From the IMG/VR virus record IMGVR_UViG_3300027969_000236, positions 1 through 35,851 of that record: DNA of 35,851 nt. The stretch is one strand, 5' to 3'. Both the position numbers and the translations under genes were made by a program. How positions within the stretch are numbered: position 1 is the first letter of the stretch; each line of letters begins with the position of its first letter. The notes beneath the pieces were generated by a model that saw nothing but the letters and a program-made list of their open reading frames with translations, searched no databases and was not told the DNA's origin. The DNA comes from a virus. Of the stretch, positions 29,224-35,851 are shown one piece after another.

Positions 29224-29547
29224 TTAATTCTTTTTATCGATTTGTGTTTGCACACTAGACGATAAGTAAACGGTCAATTCAATGAAATCAATAAAATCCC
29301 TTGCTCCACTTATAAAGTGGGCATCCCGAATTCTATCCAAATCGGTCTTTGCATCCTCCATTCTTTCCATCAAGCTAAATCTATAAAGATTGAACATCAA
29401 AGCAAAATCTGAGTTTTTAAGAAGACGGGTGGCTATTTCCCCGTTTTCTATAAAGACTACCTGTTTTTCAACTTGGTCACTTTTGACATCTCGATGCTTG
29501 GTTCGCCTATTGAAGTACTCAGTTATGTTCCCTAATAAACTTTTCAT
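29224..29547 (-). CDS. Small helical protein between scaffold and portal
   Basis: A 107-residue helical protein (LMFNLYRFSLMERMEDAKTD) with a clear AAGGAGC ribosome binding site. No motif is recognised. Position between portal and scaffold suggests a head assembly role, but that is only context. Confidence 0.6.
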   Translation of the reverse strand: MKSLLGNITEYFNRRTKHRDVKSDQVEKQVVFIENGEIATRLLKNSDFALMFNLYRFSLMERMEDAKTDLDRIRDAHFISGARDFIDFIELTVYLSSSVQTQIDKKN

Positions 29548-29555
29548 TTTGCTCC

Positions 29556-31727
29556 TTAATCTACTTGCACCGCACTTAACTTGTTTCTAGAAGCAGCCAA
29601 TGATTCAAACATATTGTCGGTATCAATGTCATCGGTCTTCTTCTTGATAAATTGAGTATTTGCCACGGTCTCTTGTGCTTTAGCCAATTGAACTTGAGTC
29701 TTAGATTTGATTTGCTCATCTTGTGAAGATGGTGGTTTCTGAGACATGAATTGGCTGATCTTGGTCCATTCTTCCAAAGTTGGTAAATAAGCATCAAGGT
29801 GCTTGATGCCCAATGACCTTAAAGTGTCCTCATAAGGTAACCTGAGTTTAGTAAACATTTCAGGCATTTGAGGGGGGACTTGCATCATGGCTTGACCAAA
29901 TTGTTGTTGGGCAGCGGTGATGAGTTGTTGACGAGTCAGTCTGTTTTCTTCAGACATAAAGCCCATTGCCAAATCCAAACTTATCATTTTGCGGTCAATA
30001 AATTGGTAATTCTCAACTGCCATTGCATCCAAAAATCCACCAGAGTTTTGTGAGCAAGCGTGAGCCAATTGCTGGATGTTATAGTCATCAGAGTATTGGA
30101 TCATGGTTTTCCATGTCAGATAGATAACGTCTTTGAGACCAATGGCGCAATTCTTGACCATTTCGTCTTGGATTAACTGGTTGGGTCCCATAGCGGTCTG
30201 AAGCTTGAATCCAGAGTTTCCGTCTTTCATCACTTCAGGATTGAGCGTATCCCCAGGTGAGGTCATCCCAATCATTGCCATTTTTTCACCGTCAAATCTT
30301 GCCATAGAAGATTGGACATATCCAAGGTTTCCTTGGAGTGCTTGTGGCTCCCAAACGTGTTTATTAGGATCAAACTTTCTATCCAAAATAAACATGGCAG
30401 ATACACCACGTTGGATTTCTTCAGCATCTAAGAACTCAGGGTTTACACCTATTCTTGGTGTAGAAGATTGAAGCGCAAAAGCCAGTTCAGCTCTGCGGAT
30501 AGAAGTGGCATATTCTTGCATGGGCACTAAACGCTCACCCAATGAATACCCAAAGAAATTACCAACAAGGGGCTTGGGGTTCATGTTAGCCAATGGAATA
30601 AAGTCCACTTCCTTGGCATACAGAATGTAAGAACCTGAATAACATAACTCAATAATTTCTTCTTCGCCATCATTGTCAATGTCTTTTCTGAGCCAAACCG
30701 TAGTCAGCATGACCACTCTGGAATAACGATCTGCACCTTGAGAGGCAATGACACCTTGACCAGGTACGGGGGTTGAGTCTCTGGCATGAAGAGCCAAATC
30801 ATTCTCTAGAGCACCCGCTTGGTAAGCACCAGCAGGACCATAGGCAGCGTGATCGGCAAACTTTTCAAGGTCAATGTAAGGATAGAGAACCTTGGCCTCA
30901 TGGATGGTCATTGGGTCATAGAACCCAATAAAGTCTTGATCGGCAATCTTAGGAACGGTTGGGTTGCATACAAAGTAATGTTGGGCAACGTGCTTGATCT
31001 TGATGTTTGTTGAGTATCCAGTTAACTTGTATTTGGCTTTATAAATAGTGTTATTTTTTAAAGCATCGTTCAGTTCTTCGCCTTGGGTTTCTGGACCGTC
31101 TTCTTCTGAAGGTTGCATCATTTCAGCCATTGCACCTTGGATATTAACGTCTACACGTTTCATGTTTTGGCGTTTGGTGGTTAATCCTGAATCGGCAGCT
31201 TGGATTTCAAAAGCCCTTAATTGGTCTCTAGTGCCTTCAACTTCCTTGTACATGGTGACCGTTTCCCGAATGGGCATGACCATGACAATGCCGTTTTTAT
31301 GAAGAAGTGAATCTTGTGCCCAATCCCTGATAATGGCATAAGCATCATTTCTATCATTGATAAAATACTTCACCATGTCGGTGGCTTGTTTGGCAGAAAC
31401 AGCATCCAACTCATTAAACCGCCCAAATTCAAAGTTGACCTGACCATCTGGCATCAAACACTTGGTAATCACCGCAGTTGCATAGTCAATGCCTGGGGTC
31501 ACAATAGGCGCAATGTAATCAATTCCACGAACAGGTTCAGTAGAGTTGGATACGGGGATTTGTAAGTAGTGGTAATCCGTAAATCGGTTGTAGGTATTCT
31601 TGGATTGTGTAAGTCTCAAGTAATCCACCATCTTGACATAGGCTTCGTGCGCTACTTGTTCGACAATCCCACGTTGACCAGTAGGACTAGCTAGGTTTTC
31701 TACCACCACGTTTTGTTTGTCTAACAT
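29556..31727 (-). CDS. Portal protein
   Basis: A 723-residue protein placed directly after the large terminase. Its size and segments fit large podovirus portals: an alpha/beta body with VRGIDYIAPIVTPGIDYATA and WAQDSLLHKNGIVMVMP, a stem region near PLVGNFFGYSLGERLVPMQ, and a long helical, Gln/Lys-rich C-terminal barrel (KSKTQVQLAKAQETVANTQF). A dodecamer would form the DNA gate and motor docking site. The C-terminal residues are acidic and probably disordered. AAGGATATAAG precedes the ATG. Confidence 0.85.
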   Translation of the reverse strand: MLDKQNVVVENLASPTGQRGIVEQVAHEAYVKMVDYLRLTQSKNTYNRFTDYHYLQIPVSNSTEPVRGIDYIAPIVTPGIDYATAVITKCLMPDGQVNFEFGRFNELDAVSAKQATDMVKYFINDRNDAYAIIRDWAQDSLLHKNGIVMVMPIRETVTMYKEVEGTRDQLRAFEIQAADSGLTTKRQNMKRVDVNIQGAMAEMMQPSEEDGPETQGEELNDALKNNTIYKAKYKLTGYSTNIKIKHVAQHYFVCNPTVPKIADQDFIGFYDPMTIHEAKVLYPYIDLEKFADHAAYGPAGAYQAGALENDLALHARDSTPVPGQGVIASQGADRYSRVVMLTTVWLRKDIDNDGEEEIIELCYSGSYILYAKEVDFIPLANMNPKPLVGNFFGYSLGERLVPMQEYATSIRRAELAFALQSSTPRIGVNPEFLDAEEIQRGVSAMFILDRKFDPNKHVWEPQALQGNLGYVQSSMARFDGEKMAMIGMTSPGDTLNPEVMKDGNSGFKLQTAMGPNQLIQDEMVKNCAIGLKDVIYLTWKTMIQYSDDYNIQQLAHACSQNSGGFLDAMAVENYQFIDRKMISLDLAMGFMSEENRLTRQQLITAAQQQFGQAMMQVPPQMPEMFTKLRLPYEDTLRSLGIKHLDAYLPTLEEWTKISQFMSQKPPSSQDEQIKSKTQVQLAKAQETVANTQFIKKKTDDIDTDNMFESLAASRNKLSAVQVD

Positions 31728-31729
31728 TC

Positions 31730-33322
31730 TTATATCCTTTGTACCTTGCCCTCGATGGGCACAAACCTACGTTTTTCAAAGTTGTTAGCCCGACTGACAA
31801 CGGATTCTCCATGACCTTGAATTAATGCAAGTATACCTATTCTTGCGGAATCTATACAGTCATCTGGATCGCTGAAACGGCCTTGTTGGTCTATGGCATA
31901 GTTGCGACATTCGTCTAGAAAGTCTCTACAAGACTCATTGATCATCAATGATCTACGCTCTAGCCCCATTCGCATTATATTGATTCCGTAGGCTTTGTGG
32001 TTGGTTACTTTACCTTGGTCATTGACAGGGTTTAGGATCGCCCCTGAAATGCAGTTAAGCCCGTAGCTATCTTCAAATACTTCCCTAACACTTTGTTCTG
32101 TAAGCGTGTACCTACCAGCGGTTGCTGCATCATGGGGTAACGCAATCGGGACACCCCTTGTTTCTCTGTCAAGCAAGTAATGAACATACTCATCTGGCGT
32201 TTCCCCTGTAGGGATTTTGATTTGCCTGTGTAGATAAATTGTCTCTTCAACTGGATCACGAAAAAAGAATGAGATAACGGTCGGATCATTTTTAATCCCT
32301 AAGTCAAAACTAATTAACCTCTCCAAAGATTCATTGTTCCTAAGTTCTATATCTGTGGCTTTGTAAGTAGGCCAATCCAATATAGGAAACACCACGCCTT
32401 GACCCACCAAAGGAATACCGTTAATTCGGCATTCTCGCTCCCAAGGCATAAAGTCTCTAGCCAACTGTTCACGCTCTGCTTTGGTGAAGAAAGGTTCATC
32501 CCATTCATTAACGTAGGGCACATCATCCCAAGTTACCCTGACATGGCAATATCCTTCGGTCTGATCCCAGAACTTTCTGACCAATCCTGTCAAACCTTTA
32601 AGGGGGGTAAAGGAACAAATGACCTGACCATTCCTACTGGCGGTACGCACCACAAGCTCGGAAAAAGTTTCATCTGGGGGTTGTTCATCCAAGACCACCA
32701 AGTCCAGTTCATACCCTTGAAGATGACGAGTCTCTTGGGTGTAATTAGAAAAATAAAGTTTAGACTTCCCACCTGTAACGTGCCATATCTCAATCGACAA
32801 GACATTGGCGCCATCGGCTCGGTAGGATTTAAAGTCAATAGTCTCTTTAGGTATAGCACCTGACCCCAATTTATAGCCTTGTTTGATATCGTCACACCCC
32901 AGTATTTTGGACTGTAGCGTTTTAGCAACTTGTTCCCAAGACTCCCCTGAGCACATGGCAATGATGGGTTGCTCAAAGACTTTGCCCTTCCATCCTTTGG
33001 GATATCGGCCTGTCAGGTGGTAGGCGGTCTCAAAGGTAGATGCAATGGTCTTGCCAGAACGGTTGGCAGCGATCATCCCTCTACGGGTATGGGTGGAGCC
33101 TGTGGCAAAGAACTTCTTTTGGTATTCAAAGGGCTTAAACCACTTAAGCTGATTAAATTGCATATCGTATGCAATCTTGTCCCTAGCGGTTTTCATTGCC
33201 ATCTTTTGATCATCGGTCATCAGCTTAATGGCTTTTTTGCCACCAGAGACTTGAACCAAATACTTTAACGCCCTACTCTTGTATAGGGGTAGGACATAGT
33301 CGCTTGCTTCACTTTTTGCCAT
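31730..33322 (-). CDS. terL: Terminase large subunit
   Basis: A 530-residue packaging motor. The ATPase has Walker A AANRSGKT (85-92) and Walker B LDLVVLDE (206-213), with Glu213 as catalytic carboxylate, then a coupling motif in VICSFTPLKG. The C-terminal RNase H-like nuclease has Asp340 in LISFDLGIKNDP, Asp398 in ALPHDA and Asp487/488 in FSDPDDCIDSA. It cuts and translocates DNA into the procapsid through the portal. It lies two bases before the portal gene. Confidence 0.92.
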   Translation of the reverse strand: MAKSEASDYVLPLYKSRALKYLVQVSGGKKAIKLMTDDQKMAMKTARDKIAYDMQFNQLKWFKPFEYQKKFFATGSTHTRRGMIAANRSGKTIASTFETAYHLTGRYPKGWKGKVFEQPIIAMCSGESWEQVAKTLQSKILGCDDIKQGYKLGSGAIPKETIDFKSYRADGANVLSIEIWHVTGGKSKLYFSNYTQETRHLQGYELDLVVLDEQPPDETFSELVVRTASRNGQVICSFTPLKGLTGLVRKFWDQTEGYCHVRVTWDDVPYVNEWDEPFFTKAEREQLARDFMPWERECRINGIPLVGQGVVFPILDWPTYKATDIELRNNESLERLISFDLGIKNDPTVISFFFRDPVEETIYLHRQIKIPTGETPDEYVHYLLDRETRGVPIALPHDAATAGRYTLTEQSVREVFEDSYGLNCISGAILNPVNDQGKVTNHKAYGINIMRMGLERRSLMINESCRDFLDECRNYAIDQQGRFSDPDDCIDSARIGILALIQGHGESVVSRANNFEKRRFVPIEGKVQRI

Positions 33323-33497
33323 ATTTTTCGGACATATCCAAGAGTATCTCTGCTGCGCTTGCTAGATAGAATATTTCTTCAGGGGTGAAAGTTTGTTCAC
33401 CTCGAAGATTTTTTTCTAAAAGTTCAAGGCTTTTTCTGGCACAGATTTCTGTTTGATCAGGAAGTTTGTGCCTAAAGACTTTGGAGTAATCGTCCAT
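33309..33497 (-). CDS. Small helical protein beside the large terminase
   Basis: A 62-residue helical, charged protein (TEICARKSLELLEKNLRGEQ, then FTPEEIFYLASAAEILLDMS). It overlaps the start of the large terminase by 14 bp, the usual place for a small terminase subunit. It has no visible helix-turn-helix and is short. The protein at 34845-35207 is an alternative small terminase. Confidence 0.6.
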   Translation of the reverse strand: MDDYSKVFRHKLPDQTEICARKSLELLEKNLRGEQTFTPEEIFYLASAAEILLDMSEKYGKK

Positions 33498-34139
33498 TTA
33501 AGCCCAAGGATTGGCGATGTTCTTTTCGGTAAATGTGATGATGTCTTTGTCGATCAAAGGCCATATCCCTGCACCCTTTTCTCCGATACAGTATGAATAG
33601 ATACCCCTTCCCTTTTCGGTGTAGGAACCATCTTGTCTTCTAAGAAGAATCTCTTCTGTACGGGGGTCTATCCATCCGTACTTTTCAGGTTGAGTTTGAC
33701 CAAACTTATTGATTCTAGAACCGATTGCGACTTGTTCTACAGGGCCTGATATCTGATAGGTGATCATGCCATTTTCATACTTCCAGAAGTTGATCATTAC
33801 CTTTTTATCAGACTGTGGGTCTAATGGGTGGGGCATATTGGTTGCGCCAAAGAAATGAATTCTGGCATCTTCTGGGGGAAGGTCTGTAGGTCTTGGGGGG
33901 ATTTTTTTCATCTCATCGACAGGAATGAGTTCCTTGCGGTCTATGTAAGGATTTTCATCTGTCTGATAATCTTGGGGAATCTTCTTTCCTTCAAGAGCAT
34001 TCTTAGCAACCAGGTACTGTTCTTCTTTTGGCTTACCAATTAAATCTAGAGCAATTTGAGTTTTGTCATAAACAAACTGCGACAGTTCTTTAGCCGTGGG
34101 TAAGTCGGCCTTTAAAGCCTCAACATCATAAGTAGCCAT
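33498..34139 (-). CDS. Uncharacterised late protein
   Basis: A 213-residue soluble protein: a helical N-terminal third with Pro-rich linker (IPPRPTDLPPEDARIHFFG), then a beta-rich part (INFWKYENGMITYQISGPVE, WIDPRTEEILLRRQDGSYTE). No family is recognised. AAAAGGAATTG precedes the ATG. It lies among small genes before the terminase and may be a virion or packaging accessory. Confidence 0.6.
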   Translation of the reverse strand: MATYDVEALKADLPTAKELSQFVYDKTQIALDLIGKPKEEQYLVAKNALEGKKIPQDYQTDENPYIDRKELIPVDEMKKIPPRPTDLPPEDARIHFFGATNMPHPLDPQSDKKVMINFWKYENGMITYQISGPVEQVAIGSRINKFGQTQPEKYGWIDPRTEEILLRRQDGSYTEKGRGIYSYCIGEKGAGIWPLIDKDIITFTEKNIANPWA

Positions 34140-34150
34140 TTCAATTCCTT

Positions 34151-34372
34151 TTAAACGTTTTTAGGTACACTAGCTTTGGTAAATTTACCGCTGTTGCGAA
34201 TGTTGTCGGTGTGTTGAGTGCTTACGGTATTGACCTTGTAGGCATCAAGTACCGCATTAGCCACGACAGCTCTACGCTCATTCTCGCCCTCAAACCCTTC
34301 GAGTTTGTTGTTAATGCCTTTGGTCAGGCCTTTGGACATTTGCTTGCCACCATCAATTATTTTTCCGTACAT
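34151..34372 (-). CDS. Small late protein, function unknown
   Basis: A 73-residue basic protein (MYGKIIDGGKQMSKGLTKGI) with a helical middle and a basic end (KFTKASVPKNV). No known motif. It may contact DNA or other virion proteins, judged only from charge. Confidence 0.5.
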   Translation of the reverse strand: MYGKIIDGGKQMSKGLTKGINNKLEGFEGENERRAVVANAVLDAYKVNTVSTQHTDNIRNSGKFTKASVPKNV

Positions 34373-34379
34373 GGTATTC

Positions 34380-34694
34380 TCACTTTAAGTAGTTGGTGCG
34401 ATCAGCGTTCATGTAGCCATCGTTGTGACAATTGCCATCGTACAACTGTTTGGCTTTGGCAACCATGACCTTTTGACCTATACCAGAGGTAACACCTACG
34501 TTGGTATTGGCGGTTGCTTTCATACACTTAGGAGCACCTTGGTTACCAGGGGGTTGGCTCAAGCTACCTTGAGGACGGGTTACAGCAGTCACACCTGTAG
34601 TGTGTGATGCCATCATTCTGCCGATGTTTCCCTTGCGATTGGGGGCTTGCGCCATCAATGTAGGAGCTTTGTTACCAGAAGTATATCCACTCAT
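34380..34694 (-). CDS. Small late protein, function unknown
   Basis: A 104-residue Gly/Thr/Asn-rich basic protein, mostly disordered, with two cysteines and the end [19 protein letters not shown]. Its ATG overlaps the stop of the preceding gene (ATGA), so translation is coupled. No family recognised. Confidence 0.55.
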   Translation of the reverse strand: MSGYTSGNKAPTLMAQAPNRKGNIGRMMASHTTGVTAVTRPQGSLSQPPGNQGAPKCMKATANTNVGVTSGIGQKVMVAKAKQLYDGNCHNDGYMNADRTNYLK

Positions 34695-34843
34695 TTTTTG
34701 CCTTTCGGTTTGCGTTTGTTTTCAGATTCACGTTTCATAGCATAGGCAATTGCCACAGCTTGTTTTTCACCCTTACCAGCTTCACGCTCTGTAGCAATGT
34801 TCTTGCTCATAGCTTCTTTGCTCTTCGAGTTAATTAGTGGCAT
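34691..34843 (-). CDS. DUF6496-like small basic protein
   Basis: The start at ATG 34843 has AAAGGTGTAAT upstream, giving 50 residues: [20 protein letters not shown], then [20 protein letters not shown] and a Lys-rich tail. The pattern of a SKNI-x-TE helix followed by GK-x-x-KQAVAIA is a very common small phage/prophage family (DUF6496-like), function unknown. The longer frame upstream would overlap the previous gene and is rejected. Confidence 0.7.
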   Translation of the reverse strand: MPLINSKSKEAMSKNIATEREAGKGEKQAVAIAYAMKRESENKRKPKGKK

Positions 34844-34844
34844 A

Positions 34845-35207
34845 TTACACCTTTTTAAGAGATTCAAGAAAGTTTTCCAAAGCTTGTTCAGCATCTTCTT
34901 CCTCATCTTTCTGGATGTTTTGAACGTGCTCTATGGAGATTATAGGTGCTCTTGAGGATTCAAAGGGTGCTAATTTATCAGCAATTCTAGCCTTGTCTTT
35001 CATGTCCAGTTCATCAGATTGCATGGCATCTATCAAAACTTCCATAGCGGTCTTCAAGGGTGGCAGTCCCTTTTCTTGTCTTTCAGTATTCAGTCTATTA
35101 AAGAGTGCCCCATACTCGGTCACATTGTTGACCACAGACTTGGCCTTTGGGGTTCTCTTACCCGTAGCCAGTTCAATGGCTTTCTTTGTTTCTTTTACCG
35201 TATCCAT
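34845..35207 (-). CDS. Candidate terminase small subunit
   Basis: A 120-residue helical protein: a basic N-terminal part ([16 protein letters not shown]), a middle with [20 protein letters not shown] and [17 protein letters not shown], and an acidic C-terminal coiled coil. The [16 protein letters not shown] pattern is seen in small terminase-like proteins near the start of phage packaging modules. No obvious helix-turn-helix is seen, so this stays a candidate. AAGGGG precedes the ATG. Confidence 0.55.
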   Translation of the reverse strand: MDTVKETKKAIELATGKRTPKAKSVVNNVTEYGALFNRLNTERQEKGLPPLKTAMEVLIDAMQSDELDMKDKARIADKLAPFESSRAPIISIEHVQNIQKDEEEDAEQALENFLESLKKV

Positions 35208-35692
35208 TTAACCCCTTCCTTGGTATCTATCCAAGCATATGACCCATTGACAGTAAACCCACGTCTCTCATGCACCCTCATAAACCCTTCAAAGTCCTTC
35301 CTGATACTGGTAGAACACACAACAGGAATACCCCAAGTATCAGCCCATAAAAGATGTTGGTCAATCATAGCATTAAGTATCTTAATCCTTTGTTTAATAG
35401 GTAAAGACAAATCTATAAAGTGGAACTTACTGTGGCTGATCTCTTTTGTCGAGTAGGTAGCATACCCACCACGGTCAAACCAACAAAACCCCAATAACTT
35501 ATCCACACCCTCCAAATAAGCAAAGTACTCCTTACCCTTATCAAACATCTGAACAGTAGCACACACCGTCATGTTCTTTCTAATAAAGCCTTCATCATAC
35601 CCAAGAACACCAGACTCCCCCTCATACTGCTCCCTAAACGTATTAATAACTCTATCCACATCCCGTATAGGATCAACAAGTTGCCATTCCAT
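35195..35692 (-). CDS. GNAT-like acyltransferase
   Basis: The ATG at 35692 has GGAGAACTTAAT upstream, giving 165 residues, and is preferred to the non-ATG start at 35770. The layout suggests a GNAT fold: an N-terminal strand-helix (MEWQLVDPIRDVDRVINTF), central strands (YFAYLEGVDKLLGFCWFDRG), a helix (IKQRIKILNAMIDQHLLWAD) and the C-terminal FMRVHERRGFTVNGSYAWID segment. The acetyl-CoA loop (Q/R-x-x-G-x-G/A) is not obvious, so catalysis is uncertain. It heads the late operon. A target could be a host or virion protein. Confidence 0.6.
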   Translation of the reverse strand: MEWQLVDPIRDVDRVINTFREQYEGESGVLGYDEGFIRKNMTVCATVQMFDKGKEYFAYLEGVDKLLGFCWFDRGGYATYSTKEISHSKFHFIDLSLPIKQRIKILNAMIDQHLLWADTWGIPVVCSTSIRKDFEGFMRVHERRGFTVNGSYAWIDTKEGVKWIR

Positions 35693-35851
35693 ATTAAGTT
35701 CTCCGTTGAGTGAGTATAACTTTTTGTAGAAAATTTGGGAATGGGTGAGTGGGCCCCCCCTTTTTCCCACAGTATCCAGTCGTACCCCCCCCTCCCCCCC
35801 TCGTTTGCTGGTGGTTTGCAGCGGGATAGGAAAAACCCTGTAGGGGGGTCC
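35693..35851. other. Non-coding right end with C/G runs
   Basis: No gene is seen here. The stretch contains C7-T5-C3 at 35754-35768, a C8-T-C7 run at 35785-35800 and a GTAGGGGGGTCC end. Similar C-run/T-run blocks occur upstream of the genes at 40 and 1029. A packaging site or DNA end is possible but unproven. Confidence 0.35.
35713..35741 (-). promoter_or_regulatory. Candidate late promoter
   Basis: On the minus strand TTCCCA (35741-35736) and TATACT (35718-35713) are 17 bp apart, four and five matches to the sigma70 consensus. The start would be near 35706, just ahead of the GNAT-like gene and the packaging and head genes. Confidence 0.4.

Overview
The window is most of the genome of a short-tailed (podovirus-type) double-stranded DNA phage of a Gram-negative bacterium. 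The main evidence is a full head and packaging set (large terminase, 723-residue portal, scaffold-like protein, SU10/DUF5309-type capsid protein, adaptor) with no tape-measure or sheath gene. There is also an Rz/Rz1 spanin pair plus a GH19 endolysin, which implies an outer membrane to cross. A glycosyltransferase/methyltransferase cassette and freshwater-style repetitive fibres suggest an aquatic proteobacterial host, but that is inference. I see no integrase, CI-type repressor, DNA polymerase, helicase, tRNA or CRISPR array.

Layout. (1) Positions 1-4537, minus strand: an early/middle operon. It starts with a small Cro-like repressor and runs leftward through a replication-protein-like domain, a structured RNA, RusA resolvase, an XRE-type protein, a YbcO-type nuclease, a Dps/ferritin-like protein and a gene cut by the left edge. 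(2) 4540-4655: a divergent control region with two promoters, each overlapped by a perfect 6-3-6 palindrome. (3) 4656-7081, plus strand: nine tightly packed early genes including an ERF annealing protein and an adjacent single-strand-binding-like protein. (4) 7087-7108: a terminator between convergent operons. (5) 7123-9912, minus strand: lysis and membrane genes. (6) 9915-18559: putative ejection proteins, a fibre and the nozzle-like protein. (7) 18606-20660: two glycosyltransferase genes and a methyltransferase. (8) 20676-25336: fibres and adhesins. (9) 25346-35692: head, portal and terminase genes, read right to left. The last 160 bp hold a probable late promoter and C/G runs.

The gene order resembles a lambdoid early region: a Cro-type protein between a recombination arm (plus strand) and a replication/nin-like arm (minus strand) that would run on into the late genes if the molecule were circular. 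It is joined to a lytic podovirus virion module.

The most unusual element is at 3440-3810, minus strand. A near-consensus sigma70 promoter (TTGAAA-N16-TATAAT) is followed by a 5' hairpin. Then comes a very long hairpin (11 + 11 + 6 paired positions, one mismatch) ending in eight T residues. The loop of the first hairpin is perfectly complementary over 7 nt to a bulge in the second, and the same 7-mer recurs just after the T run. Further downstream, two more hairpins carry loops complementary over 6 nt. This looks like a structured phage RNA or regulated terminator rather than a protein gene, although a 122-codon frame with a GTG start and no ribosome binding site also crosses it.
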